Part shown: in pieces, positions 53,946 to 62,405 of the stretch
Numbering within the stretch: the first letter of the stretch is position 1
Layout: each line of letters opens with the position of its first letter
Source of the DNA: Vibrio rhizosphaerae
Lineage (GTDB): Bacteria; Pseudomonadota; Gammaproteobacteria; Enterobacterales; Vibrionaceae
Direction of reading: 5' to 3'
Length of the DNA stretch: 64,000 nt
NCBI RefSeq assembly: GCF_024347095.1
Contig: NZ_AP024904.1
Coordinates: forward strand, 620,001-684,000
The notes under the pieces: generated by a model
What the model saw: the letters and a program-made list of their open reading frames with translations, nothing else
Told to the model about the DNA's origin: nothing
Databases searched by the model: none
Translations under genes and position numbers: made by a program

Positions 53946-54060
53946 TTATATAACTGACTTATAGCTGTAAGCTTTACGGAACCCCCAGCCTAGCTGGGGG
54001 TTTTCTCTATACAAAAAGGCCAACCGGATTCACAGTTGGCCTTCCCGACTTGAAGATCAA

Positions 54061-55257
54061 TTAATCTAACAATGCGACGGACTGCTGTACAATCACCAAC
54101 TCTTCATTGGTTGGAATGACCATCGCAACCGCATCATGTATTTCAGAATGCGCAATCACGCCGGAATGACCAAACCGGGCGGCTTCATTCGCAGCTTCAT
54201 CTTCTACGAAGCCGAATACACGTAGATAATTCAGAATCTCGCGACGAATCGGCAGTGAGTTTTCACCGATCCCACCGGTGAATATAATCGCGTCAACCCG
54301 CTGTAGCGGAATCATGTACGAAGCAATATATTTTGCAACGCGATAGGTAAACACTTCAAATGCGAGTCTGGCATCTTCATGACCTTGTTCCATGGCTTCT
54401 AATACCCCACGGGCATCGGAAGTCAGACCGGACAGCCCCAGAAAACCCGACTTTTTATACAAAGTGTCGAACACCTGTTCTTGTGTCCAGCCTTTATTTA
54501 GTAAAAACTCAATGATGCCCGGATCAATGTCACCGCACCGCGTTCCCATCATCAAGCCGGCTTGTGGGGTGAATCCCATCGAGGTATCGACACTCTGACC
54601 ATCCCGAATGGCACAGACCGATGCGCCATTCCCCAAATGGACAGAAATCACATTGGTGTCATTGATATCTTTATCCAGCATTTTTGCCGCTTCACGACTG
54701 ACATAAAAATGGCTGGTGCCATGGAAACCATAGCGGCGAATCGCATATTGGTCGTAAAGCTCAGTCGGAATGGCATCTCTGTAGGCTTTTTTCGGCATGG
54801 TTTGGTGAAATGCGGTATCAAACACCACAAACTGCGGTAGCGAAGGAAATGCTTTAATCGCAGCACGAATTCCTTTGACATGGGCCAGATTGTGTAGAGG
54901 TGCAAGTTCTGCCAGTTGCTCAATTTCAGTAATGACCTGTTCATTGATTCGCACTGTTGACGTGAATTTTTCACCCCCATGAACGACCCGGTGGCCGACG
55001 GCGATGATTTTGTCATTGAATCCAAGCGCATCAATCAGTTTGACAATCCGATCCACCGCATGTTGGTGATGATTATCAGGATAATCGATCGTCTCCTCTG
55101 TTTTTTCCCCCTGATATTTCCAGCTGATAACCGCCTCGGACAATCCGAAACACTCACCCAAACCACTGACAATAGCGTCACCGCTTTGAGAGTCGATCAC
55201 CGCGAATTTAAGGGATGAACTACCTGAATTAACGACCAACACATACGAGTTCGACAT
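54061..55257 (-). CDS. ackA: Acetate kinase
   Basis: 398 aa, standard length. Blocks: VLVVNSGSSSLKFAVID, VGHRVVHGGEKF (substrate Arg), FDTAFHQTMP, RRYGFHGTSHFYV, HLGNGASVCAI, GFTPQAGLMMGTRCGDIDP, and FTGGIGENS. It interconverts acetate/ATP and acetyl phosphate/ADP. There is no pta gene next to it, unlike the usual ackA-pta operon, which suggests a second acetate kinase gene in this genome. Confidence 0.96.
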   Translation of the reverse strand: MSNSYVLVVNSGSSSLKFAVIDSQSGDAIVSGLGECFGLSEAVISWKYQGEKTEETIDYPDNHHQHAVDRIVKLIDALGFNDKIIAVGHRVVHGGEKFTSTVRINEQVITEIEQLAELAPLHNLAHVKGIRAAIKAFPSLPQFVVFDTAFHQTMPKKAYRDAIPTELYDQYAIRRYGFHGTSHFYVSREAAKMLDKDINDTNVISVHLGNGASVCAIRDGQSVDTSMGFTPQAGLMMGTRCGDIDPGIIEFLLNKGWTQEQVFDTLYKKSGFLGLSGLTSDARGVLEAMEQGHEDARLAFEVFTYRVAKYIASYMIPLQRVDAIIFTGGIGENSLPIRREILNYLRVFGFVEDEAANEAARFGHSGVIAHSEIHDAVAMVIPTNEELVIVQQSVALLD

Positions 55258-55453
55258 AAGGCTTTATCCTGTATTCAAATCAATATTGAAGCAAATGCTT
55301 CTCCTAACAATCAACGCATCCATTATTCAATATTTTTTGAATGTTTCAACTTTATTTTAATCCACATAATTCTTAAGCCATTTTTTTATGATCAAGAACA
55401 AGGAATAATTTATTTTCGGACTCAAAAAATATGAATAAACTCAATCCGTCAGT

Positions 55454-55948
55454 CTATGCCTTGAACGCCACATAAACATCAGCGGCCTCGTCCACTTGAG
55501 CATGCTTTAAGATCTGGCAGGCAAAATCGAGCGGCGCATCGTAAGCCGAACAGGCCTCCGCAATCACTAAATCAGAGACTAAAACCGTCGCTTCCGCCTG
55601 AGTTAAAATCCCCGCTGCCACAGGCTCACCGCCTTCAAAGCCAAGAAACAACTCACAAGGCGGAGAATAGATAATTTGTGTAAAGAACTCGATGATCGCT
55701 TCTTTTTCTGCCGCTGCACGGTATTGTTCCGCCTGGAGCTGAGCAAACATGACGGTCAAACGATGAAAGTCAACGTGATAGACCTCCTGAGTTTTCAATT
55801 CAGCAACACGCTTGAATTCGATAGGTTGATAGGTGCACTGCCGGACTGATGCCAGATAAAGATCGCGACCGACCAAACTGAGGGGAGTTGGATATGCAAC
55901 ATCAACTTGCGCCGATAACCACTGGTTTTTTATTTGTGCAATATTCAT
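55454..55948 (-). CDS. Uncharacterised 164-aa protein, GNAT-like
   Basis: Soluble, no signal peptide. The centre has an acidic helix-rich region (QLQAEQYRAAAEKEAIIEFF), then strands resembling the acetyl-CoA-binding core of GNAT enzymes (CELFLGFEGGEPVAAGIL and ATVLVSDLVIAE), but the RxxGxG loop is not obvious. AGGG lies 7 nt before the ATG. Its function is not assigned. A GNAT call would be speculative. Confidence 0.6.
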   Translation of the reverse strand: MNIAQIKNQWLSAQVDVAYPTPLSLVGRDLYLASVRQCTYQPIEFKRVAELKTQEVYHVDFHRLTVMFAQLQAEQYRAAAEKEAIIEFFTQIIYSPPCELFLGFEGGEPVAAGILTQAEATVLVSDLVIAEACSAYDAPLDFACQILKHAQVDEAADVYVAFKA

Positions 55949-56192
55949 AAAACCCTATGATTTGAGTATTAGGGAGAGAGATGGCCATCTTACTCGAATC
56001 TGTCCCGAAAAGGGGATAAAAGTCGTCTTTATGTTGATGACATGGTAGAAACGTCCCCGATAAGTCAACATTATTTAGCCATAGAGTTGATCAACAAGGC
56101 GACGGTAATGCCTTATTCTAGCTCGCTTTATTTGGGAATCCTTAAATATCTTGATATGATGGACACACTCATTTGACGGCTGGAAACCAAAC

Positions 56193-56669
56193 ATGAGACT
56201 CAAGAATATATTCATTGCATCACTACTTTCTCTGGGGCTCACCGCCTGTGATAACAGCGAGGTAGGTGATGTCAGTTTAGGCCTGTTCACAACTCAAGAT
56301 ATCAAAATCAATCAGCTTATTGACCCTATCGTCACCGGAGTAACCTGTCATATTGCCAGTATTGAAGCTGATCTCAGTCTATCCGATCCCTCAGATTCAT
56401 CGATCGCCTGTCGACAGACAGGGGAAATCACCCCTGAAATGATCGCAAAAATTGACAAGTCCGATTCGGGTGAAGTGATTTTTAAAAAATCCAAAAGTAT
56501 TTTCTTTAAGTCAATGAAAATGCGAAGAATATATGATCCGAAGACACAAACGCTGATCTATATTTCTTACTCAACCAAAGAGACTTCCGGCAGCTTCAAA
56601 CACAGTATCTCCACGGTTCCGCTGTGGGGCACAAAAGCATATCAAATACCTTCAGAGCCGAATCATTAA
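56193..56669 (+). CDS. creA: CreA-family lipoprotein
   Basis: 158 aa. The N-terminus SLGLTACDNSEVG is a lipobox-type signal sequence. The body matches CreA: GDVSLGLFTTQDIKI, DPIVTGVTCHIASIEADLSLSDPSDSSIACRQTG, and KSMKMRRIYDPKTQTLIYISYSTK. The family is widespread but has no known activity. It lies 69 bp upstream of a PAS-GGDEF-EAL gene on the same strand. Confidence 0.88.
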   Translation: MRLKNIFIASLLSLGLTACDNSEVGDVSLGLFTTQDIKINQLIDPIVTGVTCHIASIEADLSLSDPSDSSIACRQTGEITPEMIAKIDKSDSGEVIFKKSKSIFFKSMKMRRIYDPKTQTLIYISYSTKETSGSFKHSISTVPLWGTKAYQIPSEPNH

Positions 56670-56738
56670 TGCAATACACGAATATGGGCGAATAATATTG
56701 ATGAGCATATAGACTGGCTGCAGGGAGCCTTCAATTTC

Positions 56739-58499
56739 ATGCAAAAAGACTTGAGGGAAGCGGTATCACAAGTTCAGCCGCCCGACAATGAATATAAAAC
56801 ACGCCTCATCCATATTTTTGATGTATTCAGTGAGGGGATATTTCATATGGATGCGGAAGGTCTTCTGACATTCTATAATCCTAATTTCTATGTCCAGTTT
56901 GGTATTCAGTCCCCGACAATTCATCTCTCTGAGTGGTATGCACTGGTTCATCCTGACGAGCAGGCATTATTAATCAGCCGGGTCAATGAGCATGTCGGCA
57001 CGACTGCACAACGCATGCTGACGCAGTACCGGGTCAAAAAAACAGACGGTGAGTATTTGTGGATCGAGGGCAGTGCTGTCAGTTTAACCGAGAATGGTGA
57101 AACCTACATCGTCGGCAGTCACCGGGATATCTCGGACAAAAAAATGATGGAGAACTATCTCAAAGAAGCCGCTTTCTATGATGACAGTTCTGCCCTGTTC
57201 AATCTGAGAAAACTCCTGTTGGATCTGGATTTACTCGTTCAATCAGCACCGAGCAGTTTCTCGGTCATTTATATTCAGATTCATGAATTACAATCCTATC
57301 TGATCGAATATGGGTCCGACCTGCTTAAAAATGTGATTACCAATGTCAAACTAGCCGCCAAAATTTTCCCGCAGGACAATGCAACGCTTTACCGGGTCAG
57401 TTTAGATACATACGCAGTACTGTTTAGAGATTCTGTACCACACCATTCTCTCAGGATGATGTGTACCCGATTCATTCTCGGGTATCAGGATTGTATGGCA
57501 CAACAAAATACCCTGTTTGCCAATGGGATGAGTATCGGGATCTACCCCGATTGTGACCCTCAATTACAGGGGGAAGAAATCCTGAGTATTGCCTTCCGCA
57601 CATGTGCATTCGCCAATGAACAAAGTCAGTCTCAGATCGAAGTTTATGAAGGGAATACCCAGAAGAAAGTTGACCGTTATTTTTATATCGAAAGCGGTTT
57701 AAAAAATGCGTTAAGAAACCGTAGCCTCTCGGTGAAATACCAACCGATCATTGATACCAAGACTGGAAAAGTCTCCAGCTTCGAAGCTTTAGTCAGATGG
57801 AATTCCAAAGATTACGGCCATATTTATCCCGATGAATTCATCCCTGTGGCTGAAAATAAAGGGCTCATCGTTGAGCTGGGTTATCAGGTGTTTGAAAAGG
57901 CGTGCCAGTTCATCAGTCACTATAATGTCAAAAATCACGCAAGCGCCCGGGTAAACGTCAATGTGTCGGTATTACAGTTATTGAACAGTAATTTTCCCGA
58001 TGAAATGTTACGAATCACATTAGAATCAGGCCTGACCCCTGATTCGATCATTCTTGAATTGACTGAAACCGTCATTCTGGATGAGCATAAATATGCGCTG
58101 CAACAGATCAACCGGCTCAATGATCTGGGCTTTTTGCTGTCTCTGGATGATTTCGGGGCAGGTTTCAGCTCTATCCACAGCTTTTTTGATCTGCCATTTG
58201 CTCAAATCAAAATAGACCGATATTTCTCCATGAAGACCATGGAAAATCATAACTCTTGCCAGTTTTTGGAATTCTTAATCGAACTGTGCAGGAAAGAACA
58301 TATCAGTGTCGTCATTGAAGGCATTGAAAACAGTGATATGTTACGTCAATTCCATGCAATGGGCGCTTCTCACCTGCAAGGTTACTGGTTTGCAAAACCA
58401 TTATCGATTGCAGCCGCCATCAATTACAACCCATCGAACATGATGGGTCTGCCTGCCTCATCGAATGGCAGACGCCAACCCCTTCCATCGATATCCTAA
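56739..58499 (+). CDS. PAS-GGDEF-EAL protein, probable c-di-GMP phosphodiesterase
   Basis: 586 aa, cytoplasmic. PAS/PAC domain ~25-135 (ends GSHRDISDKK). The GGDEF-like domain is degenerate (RVSLDTYAVLF where the motif should be). EAL domain ~330-570 keeps EALVRW, the Asn in VNVSVLQL, ELTETV, DDFGAG, IKIDRYF, EGIEN and LQGYWF, so hydrolysis is expected. Its last 42 bp overlap the last 42 bp of the protease gene on the other strand. Confidence 0.88.
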   Translation: MQKDLREAVSQVQPPDNEYKTRLIHIFDVFSEGIFHMDAEGLLTFYNPNFYVQFGIQSPTIHLSEWYALVHPDEQALLISRVNEHVGTTAQRMLTQYRVKKTDGEYLWIEGSAVSLTENGETYIVGSHRDISDKKMMENYLKEAAFYDDSSALFNLRKLLLDLDLLVQSAPSSFSVIYIQIHELQSYLIEYGSDLLKNVITNVKLAAKIFPQDNATLYRVSLDTYAVLFRDSVPHHSLRMMCTRFILGYQDCMAQQNTLFANGMSIGIYPDCDPQLQGEEILSIAFRTCAFANEQSQSQIEVYEGNTQKKVDRYFYIESGLKNALRNRSLSVKYQPIIDTKTGKVSSFEALVRWNSKDYGHIYPDEFIPVAENKGLIVELGYQVFEKACQFISHYNVKNHASARVNVNVSVLQLLNSNFPDEMLRITLESGLTPDSIILELTETVILDEHKYALQQINRLNDLGFLLSLDDFGAGFSSIHSFFDLPFAQIKIDRYFSMKTMENHNSCQFLEFLIELCRKEHISVVIEGIENSDMLRQFHAMGASHLQGYWFAKPLSIAAAINYNPSNMMGLPASSNGRRQPLPSIS

Positions 58500-59483
58500 A
58501 ATAGCAAGAAGTAACCCCAACACAGACCATCCGATCGAACCACCGCCGCCACCGGAGCCACGACTCGCTGTGACACTATCAGGCTGAGATAAAATCCGCG
58601 TCTGATAATACGCCAGACGTTTTGCATCTGTTGCAATATAATTGGGAGCGGTACTGCCATTCAAAACACTGGTGATCCAACCGTTATAATCGGCAACCTC
58701 AGTAAAAACACCGGTCACCGAGCCAGCACCACAGATCGTCGGCCCGAAGCTGGTAATCCCGATTTGACGCAGTGTCCCACTGTCATCCCAGTAGATCGGG
58801 CCGCCGGAGTCGCCGGAACAAACGCCATTATTCATCGTGGGTGATGTCCCGCCGGAAAAACAAATTTGAGAATCATGTAACCCGGAATTTTTTGCAGCGC
58901 AGGTTGTTTGATCCACATAACTCATGGATGTTTTTAACAATTTATAGGTGGTGGTATTGGTGGTGGTATTACCATGCCCAATGGCGGTAAAACTCTCGGT
59001 ATTGCTACGATAAGATTCATTCGTTGGAAGATTGACCGTGCCGCTCGTATTGAGCGGTGATGTCAGTTTAATGATCGCAATATCGTTTTTCCATAGGTCA
59101 CTTTCCGAATCGCTGAATGAACTGAAATAGTAAAACTCAGCCGGTCTGACTGGGGTAATGTTGTAAATCCAGTCCGTTTCATCACTAGTCTGCCCGACGG
59201 TCATAAACAGCATGAACTCTTCATTGATACTGCCGCCGCTGAAAATACAGTGTGCGGCCGTCAATACATACTGATTAGTCAGCAGGGTGCCACCACAGAA
59301 ACTATGCCCGCCATACATCCCATCATACGCAGTCCGGTCATAAAACAGACTGACAAAGTCAGGGTAAGAGGCCACCGATGTTTCCGTGCCGTTGACAATA
59401 TAAGGAGAGATATCACTCGAAAAGACAGGTGAAGAGATTAAACTACAACAGCATAGAACTGTGCGCATCCACTTTGAAAACAT
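58458..59483 (-). CDS. Trypsin-like serine protease with GlyGly-CTERM anchor
   Basis: 341 aa. Signal peptide (CCCSLISSPVFSSD), activation-like site IVNGTE, then the triad: His in LTAAHC, Asp in NDIAIIKL, Ser in CSGDSGGP. An acidic Asp in the S1 position is not certain. The C-terminus has a Gly-rich linker, a hydrophobic segment (WSVLGLLLAILGY) and a basic end: the GlyGly-CTERM signal that rhombosortase processes in type II secretion. Vibrio homologues (VesB-like) are surface or secreted proteases. Confidence 0.92.
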   Translation of the reverse strand: MFSKWMRTVLCCCSLISSPVFSSDISPYIVNGTETSVASYPDFVSLFYDRTAYDGMYGGHSFCGGTLLTNQYVLTAAHCIFSGGSINEEFMLFMTVGQTSDETDWIYNITPVRPAEFYYFSSFSDSESDLWKNDIAIIKLTSPLNTSGTVNLPTNESYRSNTESFTAIGHGNTTTNTTTYKLLKTSMSYVDQTTCAAKNSGLHDSQICFSGGTSPTMNNGVCSGDSGGPIYWDDSGTLRQIGITSFGPTICGAGSVTGVFTEVADYNGWITSVLNGSTAPNYIATDAKRLAYYQTRILSQPDSVTASRGSGGGGGSIGWSVLGLLLAILGYRWKGLASAIR

Positions 59484-59584
59484 TATAATATTTCACCATT
59501 AACAAAAGTATGATTTATCATAACGACATCAAAAAAAAAGGAAAATACTTTCTGTATTTTCCTTTCCAATCTGATGTACTGATA

Positions 59585-60721
59585 TCATTTGCCACGATAA
59601 TAACGCTGCGGAACAAACGGCATTTTAGTCACCGTCATCGGCAGCATCTTACCGCGCACATCAGCGAAAACCGCCGTGCCGAGAGCCGCATACTCACTGG
59701 CGATATATCCCATCGAAACCGGCTGCCCCGCGGTTGGCCCGGACGTCCCACTGGTCACAATACCAATTTGCCGCTCGTGCTGATCAAATAACACGGTGCC
59801 TTCCCGAACCGGTGCTTTAGTCTGGCCGACCAGCCCGACGCGCTTACGCTGTGCGGATTGTTGTTCAATCTGTGCCAGAATCACTGCCGCCCCGGGAAAT
59901 CCTCCGGCTCTGGCACCACCGGTCCGGCGCACCGGACTGATCGCCCACAGCAAACTAGCTTCTACCGGTGTTGTGGTTTCATCCAGATCATGGCCATACA
60001 AGCACAACCCACATTCCAATCGCAGCGAATCCCGCGCACCGAGGCCAATCAAAGCGACCTCATCGAATGTTAAAAGATGATGCGCCAGTCGCTCCGCCTG
60101 ATCGGCCGGAACAGAAATTTCATAGCCATCTTCCCCGGTATAACCACTGCGACTGACAATACATTCAACGTCCAACAACGGCACACGGCGGATATCCATA
60201 AAATGCATCTCTGCCACTTCAGGTGCCAATTGCGATAATACACTGGCAGCCTTCGGACCTTGTAATGCCAGCAAAGCCCGATCCGCCATCTCTTCCAGCA
60301 TCAGATGGGAAGGCAGATGCTGCTGCAAATGTGCGATATCTTGCTGTTTACAGGCAGCATTGATCACCACGAACAGACAATCGCCAAGATTAGCGATCAT
60401 TAAATCATCAAGGATCCCGCCATTTTCGTTCGTCAAAAAGCCATAACGCTGTTTCCCAACCGGCAGATCAACCACATCGACAGGAACCAGTGATTCCAGC
60501 GCCAGTGCCGCGCCCTCACCCTTCAGGCAGATCTGCCCCATATGCGACACATCAAACAGACCGGCCGCATCACGGGTATGTAAATGCTCTTTCTTGACCC
60601 CTAAAGAATACTGAACCGGCATCTCATACCCGGCAAACGGTACCATCTTTGCGCCAAACGCTTGGTGTAAAGCATATAACGGCGTTCTCAAAAGCAACTG
60701 GTTTTCTTGTTCAGATGACAT
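59585..60721 (-). CDS. gcvT: Glycine cleavage system T protein (aminomethyltransferase)
   Basis: 378 aa from the ATG at 60721, with GGGAG 8 nt upstream. It has the family landmarks MVPFAGYEMPVQYSLGVKKEH, GLFDVSHMGQI, RSGYTGEDGYEI, LGARDSLRLECGL and GTSGPTAGQPVSMGYI. It moves the methylene group from the H-protein arm to tetrahydrofolate. It lies downstream of the XRE-cupin regulator and divergent from gcvHP, so transcription of the two halves is probably coordinated by that regulator. Confidence 0.96.
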   Translation of the reverse strand: MSSEQENQLLLRTPLYALHQAFGAKMVPFAGYEMPVQYSLGVKKEHLHTRDAAGLFDVSHMGQICLKGEGAALALESLVPVDVVDLPVGKQRYGFLTNENGGILDDLMIANLGDCLFVVINAACKQQDIAHLQQHLPSHLMLEEMADRALLALQGPKAASVLSQLAPEVAEMHFMDIRRVPLLDVECIVSRSGYTGEDGYEISVPADQAERLAHHLLTFDEVALIGLGARDSLRLECGLCLYGHDLDETTTPVEASLLWAISPVRRTGGARAGGFPGAAVILAQIEQQSAQRKRVGLVGQTKAPVREGTVLFDQHERQIGIVTSGTSGPTAGQPVSMGYIASEYAALGTAVFADVRGKMLPMTVTKMPFVPQRYYRGK

Positions 60722-60827
60722 GTGGTTCTCCCTTTTCATACGTCCGATCGTCCGGCAAAGCAGACCTTATTTCTGATTTTATAAATGTGTTTCCTATAAT
60801 AAACACCCTGAAACACACATCGATTGA

Positions 60828-61451
60828 TTATTTCGCCGTCACCCATAAAATCAGTGCATCATCATCACTGACAGAAACGAGTGCATGTCCCATGCTGGCA
60901 TCATAATAGACACTGTCACCGACACTCAGTGTGATCGGCTCATAAAACTCGGTATACAACATTACCGATCCTTCCAGCACCAGCAAAAACTCTTCTCCGT
61001 CATGGCGGACCCAATCACCGAATTCTTCAAACTGTCTGGCACGAACCCGGGTCTTAAACGGTGTCATTTTTTTACCGGACAACTGCGTCGCCAGCAGTTC
61101 ATGTTCATAAGTTGATGTCGGATGCGGCTTGCCTCGTCCGGCTAACGTAATATCTCTTCGCCCTGTCGCAAGCACTCTCTTCGGCGGCTCAAATATCTGG
61201 GGCATCCCGATTTCCAAGCCATGCGCCAGTTTTTGCATCGCCTGAAATGTCGGAGAAATTTGCTCATTCTCAATTTTACTCAGCGTCGATCTTGCCAAAC
61301 CGGTCTTCTGACTCGCTTCTTCTAAGGTCAGGCCGAGCTCAAGACGAATATCCTTAATACGCTGTCCTAATCGAAGTGGATCGATATTGCTTTCCTGAGA
61401 TTCCTGCGTGATAACCGAAGCAGGATTATCATCCAGCGTACTTTTTTCCAT
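60828..61451 (-). CDS. XRE-cupin transcriptional regulator
   Basis: 207 aa from the ATG at 61451 (AAGGGG upstream). HTH ~25-80: RIKDIRLELGLTLEEASQK then GLARSTLSKIENE. C-terminal cupin ~125-200 (EFLLVLEGSVMLYTE, GDSVYYDASMGHALVSVSDDDALIL). Such regulators sense small metabolites through the cupin. It precedes gcvT and is divergent from gcvH, so control of glycine cleavage by a glycine-related ligand is the likely role. Confidence 0.9.
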   Translation of the reverse strand: MEKSTLDDNPASVITQESQESNIDPLRLGQRIKDIRLELGLTLEEASQKTGLARSTLSKIENEQISPTFQAMQKLAHGLEIGMPQIFEPPKRVLATGRRDITLAGRGKPHPTSTYEHELLATQLSGKKMTPFKTRVRARQFEEFGDWVRHDGEEFLLVLEGSVMLYTEFYEPITLSVGDSVYYDASMGHALVSVSDDDALILWVTAK

Positions 61452-61927
61452 GATGTTCCCCTTCAATAAAACCCAATGACACCCCACCAAAATCGGGGCA
61501 TTGGGATCAATATGGCCGCCTTTGAATCCGGTGTCATTTTTCTCACCGTCATCGATTCAATCAGACACACAATCGCATCATTGTGCCCGATGAATCGACG
61601 CCAAATAAACAATAACCGACATACTAGCAAGAAAATAAGTTTCCTATAAGAAATTTTTATTGCCTACCGCTGCTTCAGCGGTTAAGTTAGGCATATCATC
61701 GTTCGAATTTTGCTAAAGATGTCTTAGTAACATCATTGAAATTGGCTACGCTATGGAAAGAGTCGGACAACCCATGATTCAGAATGAATGCCCCAACAGA
61801 ACTAATGTTCCTTTTTGATAATGTTTTGTTGCCATTCACTGATTTTTTAACGCCCCGCTGCAATGAAATCATGAATCTGGTGACGCTCTGAGCACGAGTT
61901 ACAATCGATTTTTTTGGAGATAAATGC
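61452..61927. other. Divergent gcv regulatory region
   Basis: 476 bp with no supported gene. A hairpin CCGCTG-CTT-CAGCGG nested in TGCCTA...TAGGCA spans about 61660-61695. A minus-strand frame at 61696-61938 has no ribosome-binding site. No glycine riboswitch core is seen upstream of gcvH or gcvT. Confidence 0.5.
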
Positions 61928-62305
61928 ATGGATAACACGCTGAAGTTTACCGACAGTCACGAATGGGTTCTTAATCACGGCGACGGGACGGTTACCGTTG
62001 GCATTTCAGAACACGCACAACAAATGTTAGGTGATGTCGTATATGTGGAGCTCCCTGATGTTGACAGTGACGTGGATGCCGGTGATAACTTTTCATTGGT
62101 TGAATCCGTAAAAGCAGCATCGGACATCTATTCACCGGTGAGCGGCATTATTATTGAAGTCAATGAAGATCTCAGTGATCGTCCTGAACTGATTAATGAA
62201 GAACCGTATGAAGGGGGATGGATTGCCAAAATCCGCATGACCGATCCGACTGAACTGGATGATCTGAAAGACGAAGCAGAATATCTCAACACACTGGAAG
62301 ACTGA
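61928..62305 (+). CDS. gcvH: Glycine cleavage system H protein
   Basis: 125 aa. The lipoyl-lysine site is LVESVKAASDIYSPVSG, and the start is LKFTDSHEWV. It carries aminomethyl groups between P, T and L proteins. GGAG lies 8-9 nt before the ATG. gcvP follows after a short terminator-like hairpin. Confidence 0.97.
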   Translation: MDNTLKFTDSHEWVLNHGDGTVTVGISEHAQQMLGDVVYVELPDVDSDVDAGDNFSLVESVKAASDIYSPVSGIIIEVNEDLSDRPELINEEPYEGGWIAKIRMTDPTELDDLKDEAEYLNTLED

Positions 62306-62312
62306 ATCAATT

Positions 62313-62348
62313 AAAGCTGTTTACATCGCTTGGTGTGCAGCTTTTTTT
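62313..62348 (+). terminator. Attenuator-like terminator between gcvH and gcvP
   Basis: AAAGCTG (62313-62319) pairs with CAGCTTT (62338-62344), extended inward by ACA/TGT, and followed by TTTTT. It lies between two genes of one pathway, so it may lower gcvP relative to gcvH. Confidence 0.6.
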
Positions 62349-62405
62349 ACGTCTTGAATTCAGCTTATATCAACGGACACCTTGTGTGGTCACGGTAAGG
62401 AAATT

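Larger units (their letters stand above)
53305..54010 (-). mobile_element. IS200/IS605-family insertion sequence, IS200 group
   Basis: It contains one gene (tnpA) and subterminal hairpins typical of elements without inverted repeats. Right end: CCACCGGC-ATA-GCCGGTGG (53313-53331). Left end: AACCCCCAGC-CTA-GCTGGGGGTT (53980-54002). No tnpB is present. Exact ends are approximate because these elements make no target duplication. Confidence 0.85.

Noticed and set aside
61491..61927. Glycine riboswitch upstream of gcvH
   Set aside because: The conserved core elements and tandem aptamer pattern were looked for by eye and not found.
61696..61938. 80-aa minus-strand frame in the gcv regulatory region
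   Set aside because: No ribosome-binding site, no recognisable family, and it overlaps the gcvH start; could be old transposase debris but nothing supports it.
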